Shown here in pieces: positions 20,860 through 33,700 of a DNA stretch of 56,296 bases (position 1 is the first letter of the stretch; every line of letters starts with the position of its first letter). The notes under the pieces are model-generated. The model was not told the origin of the DNA. It worked only from the letters and a program-made list of their open reading frames with translations, and searched no databases. The translations under genes were made by a program, and so were the position numbers. Source of the stretch: Gnetum montanum (lineage: Eukaryota > Streptophyta > Gnetopsida > Gnetales > Gnetaceae); NCBI GenBank assembly GCA_015680685.1, contig MNCI01029492.1, positions 979,420-1,035,715 of the forward strand. The letters run 5' to 3'.

Positions 20860-21990
20860 ATGAATGGTGCTTCAGTGTCAGCAGGGCAAAAATCCATACC
20901 TTCAAAACGAGGAAGCATCATGGAAATGAAAATGCCGTTGAAGAAGAAGAAGACACATTGGGCGCTTGTGATATTCAATATTTTGGCCTCGATTGGGGGT
21001 CAATCTGCTGCAACTCTACTGAACAGGTACTACTTTGCTTACGGTGGCCAAAGTAGGTGGATTTCCACACTGTTTTCAGTGGCAGGATGGCCAATTCTTC
21101 TGCTACCCCTGCTTTTTTATCAGAGAAATGAATCATCCAAAATGACCTCTTTTAACATCAAAATCGTGCTCATATACATAGCCCTGGGAGTCCTGTTTTG
21201 TGGGTTTAATCTTCTTTACGCATGGGGAATCTCCTACATGCCTGTTTCTACCTTTTCTATCCTCTGTTCCTCCCAATTAGCTTTCACCGCATTGTTTTCC
21301 TATTTCCTGAACAAGCAGAAGATCACCTTCTACATAATAAATTCAATGATACTGCTAACCCAGGGTAGCGTTCTGCTCGGAATATACTCAAATGGGGACA
21401 GACCAGAGGGAGTGAGCAATACCCAGTATGTAATAGGGTTCCTGTGCACAATAGGGGCTTCTATCCTCTCTGGGCTGTCGATGCCACTGACCCAGCTTGT
21501 ATTGAGAAAAGTTGTGAAAAAGGAATCATATTCTGTAGTTCTGGAGGCGTGTCTATGCATATCATCTGTGGCTAGTGTGATTACGGTTGTAGGGCTGGTG
21601 GCTAGTGGGAATTTCCATGACTTCAGAAATGAAGCTGAGAGCTTCAAGACAGGCAAAGTGGCATACTGGATGACACTGTTATGGTGTGTAATTGCATTTC
21701 AAGTTTGCAATGTGGGTGTAATGGGTCTCATATTTCAGGTGTCTGCTCTGTTTTCAAACGTGATTGGCACCGTTGCTCTGCCAGTGGTGCCCCTGCTTTC
21801 CATACCGTTTTTCCATGACAAGCTGAATGCGTCCAAGATAATTTCATTGCTGACGGTCATTTGGGGCTTTATTTCTTATCTTTATGGCGGATACGTGGAC
21901 ACCAAGTCTGCCACTCAAGACTTATCACCAGAACACCAGGACGAATCTACACTGCAGATGACACCTATCCATCCTGCAAGTCTCCCATGA
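20860..21990 (+). CDS. Purine permease (PUP family, drug/metabolite transporter superfamily)
   Basis: 376 codons, no stops, one exon as read. Plant purine permeases move adenine, cytokinins, other purines and some alkaloids across the plasma membrane or tonoplast with protons. Diagnostic blocks are in order: GGQSAATLLNRYYFAYGG (residues 46-63), RWISTLFSVAGWP (66-78), the family block from NLLYAWG through SSQLAFTALF (117-147), DRPEGV (178-183), LSGLSMPLTQLVL (202-214), ALPVVPLL (306-313) and WGFISYLYGGYVDTK (334-348). There are about ten hydrophobic segments, with a Lys-rich N-terminus (MPLKKKKTH). Length fits the family (about 350-400). An in-frame TAA lies directly before the ATG; Met21 is an alternative start, and a short upstream exon cannot be excluded. 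Substrate cannot be predicted. Confidence 0.93.
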   Translation: MNGASVSAGQKSIPSKRGSIMEMKMPLKKKKTHWALVIFNILASIGGQSAATLLNRYYFAYGGQSRWISTLFSVAGWPILLLPLLFYQRNESSKMTSFNIKIVLIYIALGVLFCGFNLLYAWGISYMPVSTFSILCSSQLAFTALFSYFLNKQKITFYIINSMILLTQGSVLLGIYSNGDRPEGVSNTQYVIGFLCTIGASILSGLSMPLTQLVLRKVVKKESYSVVLEACLCISSVASVITVVGLVASGNFHDFRNEAESFKTGKVAYWMTLLWCVIAFQVCNVGVMGLIFQVSALFSNVIGTVALPVVPLLSIPFFHDKLNASKIISLLTVIWGFISYLYGGYVDTKSATQDLSPEHQDESTLQMTPIHPASLP

Positions 21991-22780
21991 CACATCATGA
22001 TAAATCATACTTGGAACGAACTTTGTTGATTAGGGAAAATGGTCTACAGTGTCCCTGTAATGAAGGAACGAAGTTAAGGGCATGATGATGCTTATCTTAA
22101 GTATGTTTGTGTGTTAATGTTAAGCATATAGAACGAAGTCCCTGTAATTTACCTATCCCCGCATTTCGCATTACCATGTAGTGGCATAATCTGATGTGTC
22201 TCCTGTCATTTCATTTTTATTGGTATGATATAGTTGCATTGTGCAGGGTTGGAATTTCGATTTACAATTGCATGTCAACCATATATATATATTTTTTAAA
22301 CTTTGACGTCTCCTTTGAAAATTTTCTGGTATTTGGACATTTTGAGGTAAATTAAGAGAGTTCTTGTTTTCCTCACTAAGGGCTTTGTTGGATGTATAAA
22401 TTAAATGAGGTAGGTGTTAGCTTAGTGTTGAGAATTTTAGCTCAGTAATCCTAAGTTACACCTCCAATTTCCCTAGTCAATATTGAATTGTAAATTAAAA
22501 CAAAATTTCAAAAAAAATTTCTAAAACAGTTCTATTATAGTATTAGTTATCCATAATAATATAGAATCATGTGATGAGAGATTCTTAAAACTTAAGAAAA
22601 GCCAAGTTGTAACACATATTGCAACTATAAAATAATATTTACTACTTACATCCCTATTGATACTATGCTTCATAGTAGAAATATGTCAAACCATGTAAAC
22701 TAATTTTACCGATTCACAAGACTCATTTTATATCCTATATGACTTATGTTAAGGCATAAATGATGTCTTTGTATGGTGTA
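21991..22780. other. AT-rich region downstream of the permease
   Basis: No gene is recognised. The first few hundred bases are probably the permease 3' untranslated region. An (AT)n run lies at about 22281-22291. Confidence 0.5.
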
Positions 22781-23827
22781 AAGGTTACGAACTTACAAAA
22801 GTGAACATTTTATAGGAATTGCAAGTCTAAAAAATAAAGGTCTTTGGTGGCTTTTCATTAATAATAAACCTTGGGCTATTAAGTGTCATGTCTTTGTAGT
22901 ACTTGGGTTAAGATTGGCATCTCTTCCCTTTCATCTCTTCGCTTACATAATCGTTGGATTACTTGGTTTGAGTGTCAATGTCTTTATGGTATCAATACTT
23001 CTTAAAAGTCTTCTTTTTTTTTTTGATATTTTGGATAGCTTGAACAAAAGTGTACCTATTCAAGAGTCTTGCAATGGTTTTCTTGATTTCTTTTTTGCAT
23101 TAATGATCATTAGGTTTTTACTTATCCTTCTAAGATTATGTATACTCTTATTAGTTCTAATGCTAATATCTCACCACGATTCAACCATCTTTGGAAGGTT
23201 AATCTCACTGTGCAAGTTTGGAAGCTACGTATTCAGAAGATTTGGACTACCCCTACTTCTTCAAAGATTAGACATTTTCTGTGGTATTTGGTTCATTCGA
23301 GTTTACCTATTGGTATTCGACACTCTCATTTGGGTATTCTTGACCCTGGATGTCCTATCTACAACAAGGAAGATACATTTACCCATTGTTTTCTTATTTG
23401 ATCCCTTGCTCACAGCTCTTGGACTTGGTGTAGTAGGTTTTTACAGGGTTTTCAGCCAAGAACGGAGGAAGCTTTATTTCATGACACTCAACTTCAACGA
23501 ACTATGCTTCATACTTGGTGTTGCTTTTTTTTCCTTATCCTTCATGCGATTTGGAAGTTCCTATGTAATGTGGTTTTTCAAAGAGATTCTCCAACTAATG
23601 TTCTTCCTTTGTCGGTTAAAGAGACATTGTTCAACAAGTGATTCTCCAATTAAGTCCTTGAATTTTTCTCTCCTTTGTTTTCTTTTTTGTTGTTTTTTAA
23701 CCAAGGCCTTGTTTGATCCTTGTTTTCCTTCCACTGTGGAGAGGTTTTCAAGTTTGGTATTAAGAATGTATACATTTTGAGGCTTCCCCAATTTTGTTTG
23801 GCCTTTCTTCCTTCTTGTTTTGATGTT

Positions 23828-23864
<37 letters not shown>

Positions 23865-23915
23865 CTTTCTTTTGTACTCTAATTCTTTAAAACTTTGAAA
23901 AAAAAATCATAAAAA
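22780..23915 (+). pseudogene. 3' end of an L1-type LINE (zinc-binding RT C-terminus)
   Basis: The frame at 23138-23401 reads a zf-RVT (reverse-transcriptase zinc-binding) block: WKLRIQKIW..., SKIRHFLWYLVHSSLPIG, GILDPGCPIYNKED and THCFLI. Further on, in broken frames, ILHAIWKF..NVVFQ (near 23540-23590) matches the block that precedes the RNase H part in plant L1 elements. The remnant ends near a TTTGTACTCTAATTC and an A-run at 23897-23905. A 288-codon frame at 22914-23780 overlaps it out of register and is judged to be chance. Confidence 0.8.
23832..23861 (+). repeat. (CT)n microsatellite
   Basis: An uninterrupted CT run of about 15 units near the LINE 3' end. Confidence 0.95.
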
Positions 23916-24815
23916 TCCAAGCCAACTACATAAGTGCATGACATGATTCATCATCTTGTTTGTGTGAGTGACTTGATGAGGTAGCAAATGAAAACTCATA
24001 ATAATATTAACTTATTTGTATGCACCTAAGGACATGAGAACTGCACATCTTAGGGACCTACCTTCATAGATTTGTGTTTCGTGACAACTAAGAAGTCCAA
24101 ATTAATATAGTGTGAAAGGGAGCTCTGGAGGTAGAAGGTTTGAGGCTTTTATGCAGTGACATTAATGCAAATCGATAGTTGGGTATCCATTGAAAAAAGT
24201 ATAATTAAATATTTAATCATTATCATCTTATCCTTGGATGAAATCATGATGATTAAATGCAAAAGCAAAATTTTTCTATTTTTATTAGCATACTGCTTTG
24301 AAACTTAGTTGACTTCATTTTGTTGGGATAAAGCTAGGATGATGATAATATTGCGTTAAAGCTTTACTAGTAAGGAGGAAAGATGCTTTGCTATACACTG
24401 GTACAAAGGACAAGTGTTTTTCTATGTCACTGTGCAAAAAACTATGGTAAACATATTATAGTAGATAAAAAATTTTCTACCAAAGATAAGCATGGACTAT
24501 TTACAATTTTCAATTGGGAGTCTTAGGTTCCAACCTAGGCATAACTACTTAAAAGAAGTTAGGCTTTCACTCATCCACTAACCCTCCCAAACACCACCTT
24601 GATAAGATGAGCATTGAGCCTCTAAGTGATGATCCTTTTTCAGTTGGGTGACTAAAATTCCTTTATGCATGGAAGCAAACCAACTAAGAAGAAGCAAAGT
24701 AAAAATATTCTACCATCATCATATTACCTTTATATTAGCCATATAAGTGCTATTACATGAAATAAGTAGGTATTAATACCTAATTTTAGATATCTTTATT
24801 TATGTAAGCAAATCG
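23916..24815. other. Unassigned AT-rich DNA
   Basis: No gene, RNA or element end is recognised between the LINE tail and element B. Confidence 0.5.
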
Positions 24816-24820
24816 GTAGT
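24816..24820. repeat. Target-site duplication GTAGT, left copy of element B
   Basis: GTAGT; the identical copy is 38000-38004. It defines both ends of element B. Confidence 0.92.
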
Positions 24821-25710
24821 TGAGGAGCAGTGGAGCAATCTAGCACCTAACCATACAAGTCACAGGTGTTTACTTACGACCAGATCATATTTCATGGACA
24901 AGGCAATGTTAATATGCTAGCAATTGATTTAATTTTGAGACCATTGTCTTGCCACATGAAGCTAGTGAAGTCTATGTGTATGGTTTAGCAAACTGTGAGG
25001 TATATGATATATGATGTTGTTTGGCCATTCTTACTGCTAGCAAACATGATGAAATGAAAATAGTTTCTAATCCTAAGTCTAAGTAATTGCAAGAAAATAA
25101 ATCTAACTTAGCCTCATGCGATGGATATCTGGTCCTGGTCTACTATACATGCCTTGGACTCATGTAGTCATCACTAGGATTACCAAGTGGTATTACTACT
25201 AAGCAAATCAAGCAATGCCATTGCTGGGTTACCAGATAACTACACTTAGCACTCGAAACTAATCGTATCCATATCACTTACTTTCAACATGTAAAATAAA
25301 ATACTTGTGAAGTAAATGATTAACCAGGAAAATAGGAAAAATTATTCTAAGTAAACATAACAAAACTAAGTGAATGCTGCAATGATGATAAGCAATCTCA
25401 ATCTTTTATTGTCAGTCATGAATTATGTCCAAGTACAATTCACTCAAATAAAGACATTGTACAATTGTTTAACATCACACTACAGGCATACACTCTATTG
25501 CTAACTACAAAATGAAACTACAAGAGTTTTGCTAATAGTGGATTGAAAACTTATGCAGATTTGTGCACCTAAGTGTTATATTTGTAGGCTACACACATCT
25601 CATGATATCGCATCTACAATGATGTAGCATGGGCTATGACATCAGATAAATGACATCGTAGATATGATATCGTAGTTACGATATCATTATAGACTAAAAT
25701 TGACTTTACA
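24821..25710 (-). repeat. 3' LTR of element B
   Basis: 890 bp; on the minus strand TGTAAAG to CTGCTCCTCA. The GATATC region (25600-25685) is decayed. The terminal TGATAAAG has become TGTAAAG. Confidence 0.9.
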
Positions 25711-25723
25711 TACCCCCATGACT
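25711..25723 (-). other. Polypurine tract of element B
   Basis: On the minus strand AGTCATGGGGGTA, identical to that of elements 1 and A, next to the 3' LTR. Confidence 0.88.
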
Positions 25724-25894
25724 GATTGAAAACTTGTCCTTGAGTTTAAAAAAATGAGGATATAGTTCCTTACAAAATTAGTAAGTAGATTTACATGACA
25801 ATAAATGTCGCAGTGGTGTTTACAAACTTGACACAATTACATGACAACATAACAAAACAACACAAAACAAAAATTTGAGACAACTTAATGTAGC

Positions 25895-28640
25895 TTAAGT
25901 GGTGCCTAGTGGTGATGGTTCTTCCATCAGTTGCTTTCCCTTAACATTAGGCTTCTAAGATTTTATCTATTTAGGAGTGCCTAAATTTTCTCCTCCTCCA
26001 CTCTAGGGTCATGTACCATCCACGCTAATTGAGCAATATTGGATGAAGCTAGTACATCCCATGGACATGGAAGCTATGGGAACATTTTATTTGCCTTGAC
26101 GTAACACGCTACAAATTTCCTTCTTTCCTCCTCAAATGCCCTAGCCTTGGTTCTTGATTCTTGATGGTTAGACATTCTTCTAGCCAAGTTTACTGCAACA
26201 TCTTTTTTCCCTTAGTAGCCACCTTAATCGCGTCTAATTCAGAGTTTGCCACATGTAGCTTTTGTAGGGCATCATTCCTATCTACAAACTCCTTTTCATA
26301 CAATGTGTATGTAGTCACTACTTACTGTTCAAGCTCATTTTTGAGCCTATCTATTATCAACATGGTTAGGTTATCATAAAAAAGGTTAGCTAACATCATG
26401 TATCTTATCAATCTTCTATCTGCAAGTCTTTATTTTTAATCTCTACTTGGTGGACATGGATCATGCTATCCAAGATGGGCTGCCAATTTGGATTTAGTGC
26501 TGAAATTGAATTGATTTGAGTCTTTTCCATCTAGATTTCCTTCTCATTAATATGTTTGTACATGCCCACTTGATCATGGATGTGTTCTTTGAGCCTTTCA
26601 TGCCTTTTTACCTCATTCTACCATGAGCTTATTTCAATAGCTAATGTCTGTAGAATGGCATGTACCTCCTTCATTAAGAGAATTCTATTCTTTCATGCTA
26701 GGCAACTTATATTTTGGTTGATCCTCATTAGTTATTCTCTTAACTGATGGATGCTCTCTTTAAGAATGTCTTTCTACTTTTCTACATTAGTCAACCTAGT
26801 GTTATTTGTAGTGAGTTTCTTATTTTCTTCTTGTACTACAATGAGTTCATTAACATATGCGTATGTTTATGCTTTTTCTACTGAGGCATTTCAAACTTCT
26901 TTCTCCTTTTCTCCCTTCATCTGCTTGTTATGCTCTACTAGATGATTGATCTGTTTTGTTCTAAACTACTCTAGCAAGTCAGGTACAACATATTGTATTA
27001 GATCTCTGTGTTTGGCTCTTAGGGTCATGAGCTTTTCATATAATCTACAAATTTCATTCTTCACATACTTTGCCCTAGTTTCTACCATGACTAGCTTACC
27101 TTTGGTTGTTATGAGTTCTAACTACACTATAGTAACATCACTTGGGATGTTGAAAATATTCTACATGACTTGTCCTATCTACAGTAGTTTATCAAGCACG
27201 TCTTCATGTTCTGCATGAGTCATTGAGGTACCAGCTAACATTTGAGCATCTCTGGCTCTAGAAAGATGAACTGGTGATACAATAGGTACATTGAATGATT
27301 CTTTTATATGATCTTTGATTGCTTTTATGACTCATGCTGGATCCTAGTGCTGCATAACCACAACCATGGCTCCTTCTCTAGTTTCTAGTACCACTTGGAA
27401 TGATGCAATGTTCCCAGAAATCTATTGTGTCCATTGGTCCTCTCCTTATGACTACAATAAAATTTTTCCACTAGCAAGACTTGTGGAAACTATGGGTTCA
27501 ATGGCACTGTCGATGACTATATATAAGTTGGCCTCCTCACATGTTCCCCAAATAATGGTCTTTACAATTTGTTGTAGATGATGCATTGATGACCTGTAGT
27601 CTTGCAATGGCGGTGGTGAAACTTACTGCTACTAACCACTAGGTCCTACTTACTATTATTACATAGTAGTTTGAGTGGTTTCCCCAGTGTCTATTTGTTT
27701 CTTTACTTGGTCTTTCTTTGGTGGTGCCATCTTTAACATTTCAACATAGAAAGCATTCTGAGCCTTTTTAGGGATGTCATTGGTGTACCCTAGGATTCTA
27801 GCACATCTACACAGCTTCCTGATGAGGCAAGGGAATGGGAGTCTTAACTTCCCTACCTTCTTTTCCTTAAATCACCATTGAATCTCAAGGAAATAGAGGT
27901 GTGTGATGTTTGCATTAAATTTTCCCATTAAGATCACACTTCCTCTGGTTACATATGTTGATATTCTATTTAATCTTTTTGTGAAAAACAAGTGATATGT
28001 GTCAATTTTGAAGTAAATTCTCTTTTCAAGAGTTAGCTCATTGTAATCCTTGTCATCTTTGCCATATGTTCTTTGCAACCACAGTTTTCTTGTATCCATA
28101 TCTAATCTAGTGGAAAGATGTGCTACTTTTGCCCCTTCATTGGGCACATTAAGGGCTTCAACTATCGCCTTTATAGAATAGGATATTGAGACTCCCTTAA
28201 TGTTCACTATTGCATCTTCCCCTTTGTTATGGCAAAATTGATATGTCTCCCCCAAATATCATTCCTCATTATTTGTGAGTATAGGCCATAACAATGATGC
28301 TTGGAGCTATGTATTCATCGTTCCTAGAGAAAATTCTAGGAATGAACTAAAGTTAAGCTCTACAATCACTATGGACATGATCATTTTCTCCTAGATGGCT
28401 TGAAGGCAATTTGGTGATAATGTGAGATGCTATCCTTATGTTGGTGCTTGTGAATTCTGCCTTTGCTTGGGCCAAGTGTCTTGTAGCAGGAGTTTCTTGA
28501 TGGAGACTAAAGGATTGAGCCTCCTACTCTGAATGTTTTTCTTGTGGGGTTTGTTCCCCCATTTGGCCTCATCCATGACCTCTTGACCTTTTGCTTACTA
28601 GTTGTGAAGGTCCTCCTATTGCTCCTCTTTTTAGGACCAT
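25895..28640 (-). pseudogene. ORF3 of element B
   Basis: Collinear with ORF3 of element 1, from MVPKRGAIGGPSQ to a conserved terminal TAA, about 915 codons. The best preserved piece, 28255-27872, includes VAHLSTRLDMDTRKLW, GKDDKDYNELTLEKRIYF and FNANITHLYFLEIQ. It is followed by FPCLIRKLC near 27820 and then a long heptad-rich part. The central block resembles the putative plant transposon protein domain (from memory). Stops are frequent. On the minus strand TGTAG directly precedes the ATG, a splice-acceptor-like context shared with A and C. No catalytic residues are recognised; function unknown. Confidence 0.75.
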
Positions 28641-29016
28641 CTACAATCACCAAGGGTTTGGAAATCATTAAAATATTTACTTCAATTCTTGATAACTTTT
28701 TTCTTACTCCTACCCTTTACTAGATCAAGTTCTTAGCTTGTTATGATTACAGAGTTAGAAAAATCTTTAAAAAGGAACCCCGTAGGTGTTATTTTCCTTG
28801 TAACCCTTCACAGTTATCCACTTTTCTCTTATTTATGCCTTTTAATAGTTAGTATGGTCTATTAAGAGGATTATTTAAGTGTTTCTGGATTTAGTGTGAT
28901 TGATTTTTGTTAACAATTTTCCTTTCGTACTTACCCTTATAATACCTTCTGGGCATTAGAAAATTCTAACTCAAATTTTAGTGATATCATGCTAAGCACC
29001 TCCGCTCCCTCCCCCA

Positions 29017-29027
29017 CCCCATGACCA
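29017..29027 (-). other. Second PPT-like motif of element B (decayed)
   Basis: On the minus strand it reads TTGGTCATGGGG, matching AGTCATGGGGG with one change (A to G). It has the same position relative to ORF3 as 6242-6252 in element 1. Confidence 0.4.
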
Positions 29028-29200
29028 AGTTAAGAGCTCCATGATCAACAAGGTTCAAGAATCTCAGAATTGGAGCTACGAGGATGGAGTTATAAGTGTT
29101 TGAAGTGTGGGAGATAAGAGCTCTTGGTTTAGAACAAAAAATGGTAAAAACTCTCTTAGCTTCAAAAGTTAGGAATGAAAATTTTGCTAAGTTCCCTACA

Positions 29201-29288
29201 CTATATATATTTTTTATGTGCGATATCATAGATCCAATATTGAAGATATGATATTGAAGGTGATCTAATATTGGAGCTATGATATCAT
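29201..29288 (-). promoter_or_regulatory. Internal U3-like promoter module upstream of ORF3 (element B)
   Basis: Minus strand: GATATC and near-GATATC sites (29288-29221) followed by ATATATATAG (29210-29201). It aligns base for base with 5976-6068 of element 1 apart from scattered changes. Promoter function is inferred from its likeness to the LTR promoters. Confidence 0.5.
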
Positions 29289-30732
29289 ACTAGAAAATTT
29301 CAAAATTTTCAATGATTTTTCTTGACAAAAACTAAGTCAAATGGAATGTTAGGAAGATATGAAACATGTCTAGAGGGTCTTGGACCATGGATGATACATA
29401 TTTCTTGATAATTTAGCATAGAAAGTGCATAAAGAAGAAATCTCAAGCCATGAAAGTTCATTAAGTGTTTTGGATGGATAAGAGATGAGTGTGAAGTTTT
29501 GATGTATGAACAGATGTATTGAATTAGTAAGGGAATTTTTTATTGTTATTGGAAGGCTCAAGATGATGTGGAATCACTTGCCAAGTATAAGATACAATAA
29601 TTATACAAGTGGGTCCTCCCCAAAGTAGGCTCTAGCCCTTAATGCCCTTGTACAACTACACCTAAAAGTGTCCTTAGGCACTCAAGGAGTTGAATGTAAT
29701 GCATACCTGTTTAGCAAAACACATATGTTAGTAGCACTAGGTTGGGAAAATTACACTATGTTACACAAAATCATAAATTATAATTATTCGTATAGTGAGA
29801 TGATATGTACTTAGAAGGGATTCTAGAAATCAGGACATGAGGTGTCATACCATAGGCATAATGATTTTTTGTGTTTTATTAATGGTTAAAGTAATCATTA
29901 GCCTTTCTATCCAAGATTCAAACCAATTCCAAACCACATTCCAGTGACATCACATTGTTTTATCTCTTGGAGTTACAACTATAAGACTACCACTATTTTA
30001 AGGAGTATTACCACTTGGCGTATTGTCTAAGGGAGGAGTTTATTCATTGCACTTTTTATGATTTTTTTTAGATTCTTGAGAAGATGTCTACCTTCAGACA
30101 TGGGTAACATGTCTTTCTAGTGACATGATAAGCAACACTTATTGTACTCTTACTCCCAATTTTTGTTAGAACTACAAAGATATAATACAACCTAAGCAAC
30201 AGGATAGAACACGTAGTAGTAATCCAAGAGAATTCACAAATCCCCTTGATGTCACACCCTTTTCATTACCACTGGGTTTTTCACTTTTCTATCTAGGCAT
30301 AATGATCAGAAGTTTATTTCTAGTTTGATAATGGAAATAATATCATTATGGCCATGGAAAGAACCTATTATTAACAAGATGAGTGGATGAATGTTGTGGT
30401 CTCACTGTACAAATAATCAGTCCCTTATGACTTGATAACATAGGAAAATCTTTACGTTATTAGACTACATCTTGCTTTATTCTTGGTGTGTTTTATTAGT
30501 AGTCAAAAATATATATAAAGAAAATCACAACAAAGAATGAGAAAGATGAAAAGATAGTAAAAATGGAAAAAGATATAAAGAATGCAAAATGTTACAAGAA
30601 TAAAAAAAATTATTAAAGAATGGAAAATGTAAAAGAATTAAGAAATTATTAAAAAATTGAAAATTATAAAAGAATGGAAAAGTAAAAATAAAGTGAAAAT
30701 TTCAATAAAGTACCTATGTACCCAGATAAACA
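29289..30732 (-). other. Noncoding stretch between pol and the ORF3 module of element B
   Basis: No gene. It aligns with 4430-5975 of element 1, including the AGGACCCACTTG block near 29605 and A-rich runs (minus-strand T-rich) near 30540-30700. Confidence 0.6.
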
Positions 30733-30743
30733 CCCCCATGACT
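30733..30743 (-). other. First PPT-like motif of element B (end of pol)
   Basis: On the minus strand, AGTCATGGGGG directly after the integrase region, as in elements 1, A and C. Confidence 0.55.
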
Positions 30744-30749
30744 ATCATT

Positions 30750-33700
30750 AGAATTGGTTAAACGAAAGAGAGAACAGGTGGAAGATAGCTGGATAGATTA
30801 GGTAGGTTCCTTGGAATGTTCATGATAAAATTTGACTTGTTGGACGTTAACAACAATAAGCTTATGAGGGCAGGATAGATGATATTTGTGTAAGGCACAT
30901 GATGGATAAGTTGCTTCAACATGGTCCTTCCCAAAGTGTTTGAAATTTGGCTTTTTGTGGCACATGATTAGGATTATATTAAAGAACCTTATCTTCTGGT
31001 TGTATTATTACTTTTCTTATTTGTGCGTCATGCCTATGTTTGGAGTAATGCTTATGGAGCTCATTATGCATTAGTGCTACAAGCTTATTTTCATCTAAAA
31101 GGTTTAGATTCATAAGACGTTCTTGTTGGGCTAAGCTCAAATCAAGGTCAAGTTGACTGGTAGTAGCTAAGGTTTGAAGCTCCACCTGAATAAGAAGTGT
31201 TGGTAGTTTTCCATAAACTAGCTCGTATAGGGACTATCCTATGGGTAATTTCCAGGATGTCCTATAGTTCCATAAGGCATTGTTAAGTTTAATACTCCAA
31301 TCCCTCCTAAACTTACTAACCATTCTAGTTAAGATTCTGGTGATTTCTCGATTAGTAACTTTTGTTTGACCATTAGCTTGGAGGTGATATGATGTAGTTA
31401 GTTTATGGTTGATTCCCAGTTGTTGCATGAACTTCTTAAAGGTAACACCCATAAAATGAGTTTTGTTGTCAAATATGGGTTATCTAGGTACTCCAAATCT
31501 ATTCACCACATTCTGTTGGAAGAATTTAACAATGGTCTTACCTATACAATCTTTAATTATTGCTACCTCTGCCCACTTCGTACAATAATCCACAGTCACA
31601 ATTATGTATGCTTTTCCATTCAACATCAATGTTATGGTTCCCATAAAATCAATTTCCCATATATCAAATTGCTCCAAAGTCTATATCCACTATTGTGGCC
31701 CTTCAATTCTGGTCATTATTCCTCCATCTTTCTAACATTTGTCATAAGATTGTGTAAAGTTATGGGCATCTCTAAACAATGTGGGCCAAAAATAGCTTGC
31801 CATTATTAGTTTGTGGATCATTTTGTGCGCTACATAGTGGCCACCACATGGGCCTTCATGGGTGTCTTGTAGAACTCTCTGTTGGTCACACTCTAGAACA
31901 CACCATCTAACTAGCCCATCTACACAAATCTTATATAGAGTGTCATTGATTTCCATATATCTTTTTTCTCTATGAAGGAATTGTTCTTATTATTTTGGTT
32001 GTTTCTTACTCCAATCAATAGGAACCTCTTGTGTTGATAGATAAGTTAGATCTTCTACTATTTATGGCTTCCTTTTCAAATTTACAACCTTTACTATTTT
32101 GATGAATAAGTTCTTATTGGGAAACTAGTCAAATAAAGGTTTTTCTTGATCTTGGGCATCCCACTTTAGCCTTGATAGATGATCAACAACCACATTTTCA
32201 ATGCCCCTTTTATTGATCATTATGATGTCAAGTTCTTGAAAAATAATGAGCCATCTTATCACCCTGGGACTAACTGCTAATTTATTCATGATAAATCAGA
32301 TGGCACTCTGATCAGTATGGACATAAATTAGATACCCGAGCACATAATGTCTAAACTTCTCAAGTGCGTGCACCACAGCCATCAACTCCTTTTCTATTAT
32401 GGTGTAGTTCAGTTGTGACACAATGATGCTTCTATCGGCATAGTGTATATAATGGGGTCTCTTTTGATCATCTAGTTATGTTAATACTGCACCAAGCATG
32501 TAATTGAAAGCATCAATCATAATGTTAAAAGGCCTAGACCAATCTAGAGCTTGAAGGATTGGTGTCTCAACTAGTTTTTGCTTTAGAACTTCAAATGCCT
32601 TTTCACATGACTCTGTCCATTTGAAGGATGCATCCTTCTTAATGAGTTCCATGAGCGATTTTTCTATCTTTGAAAAATTCTCTATAAATCTTCTATAATA
32701 TCTCGTGTGGCCCAAGAATGATCTCACATCTTATACTGTCTGTGATGTTTAAGTGATATTCTATATGACTCGAGTTTTCTTAGGATCTACCTCAATACCT
32801 TTCTGAGAGATTTTATGTCTCAACACTATACCATCCTAGACCATAAGGTGGCTTTTCTACCAATTGAGCTAGAGATTTTTTTTCATACATCTTTTTAGTA
32901 CCTGCTCTAACTAGTCTAGTTCTTGCTTGAAATCTAGCCCATATGTTGAAAAATCATCCATGAATACCTTGACATCATTTCCAATCTATTTCTAGAAGAT
33001 GCTTAGTACTAATCTCTAAAAGGTGGCCAATAGATTTCAAAGACCAAAGGGCATCTATTTGTAGGCAAACAATCCCCATGGACTGGTGAATGTTTTTTTC
33101 TCCTGGTCTTCAAGTGTAATGCAAATATAATTATATCCATTCTATCCATCCAGAAAACTATAATACTCATGTCCTATGATGGTATCCAAGACCTAATTAA
33201 CAAATGGCAAAGGAAAGTGATCCTTGAAGGTAGCAACATTCAATATTCAGAAATCAATGCATACTCGCCACTTACCCTCCTTCTTTGAAACAATCACTAA
33301 GGGACTGATTCATTCACTATCTGTAATAGGATAAATGAGTCCTACCTTTAACAGTTTCTCCAAATCTTTCTTGACTACTTTTAGTTTGGGATTAAGCCTT
33401 CTTTGGGGTTGGTGTCTTGGTTTGACTGCGGGATTAGTGTATATCTGATGTTGAAAAATTCTCAGATTGATTCCTATGATCTCATCGTAAGATCACATGA
33501 ATGCCATGGGCCATCTATTAATCATTTCTAGCAACTTCCTCTTCTATTCTTTGTTTAGGTTGGCATTGATTATTATCAACTTTTTATTGTTTAGAAAAGC
33601 ACACTCAAACATTGTTGGTAGGGCCTTTAGTTCTAGTGGTTCTGGCTTCATATTAGCTGGGATCTCTAATTGTCCCTAGTCTATCTCTTCTTCTTAACTT

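Noticed and set aside
22914-23780. 288-codon open frame rich in Leu and Phe, resembling a membrane protein
   Set aside because: It overlaps, in another frame, a clear LINE zinc-binding block (23138-23401). The hydrophobic look comes from T-rich sequence read out of frame.
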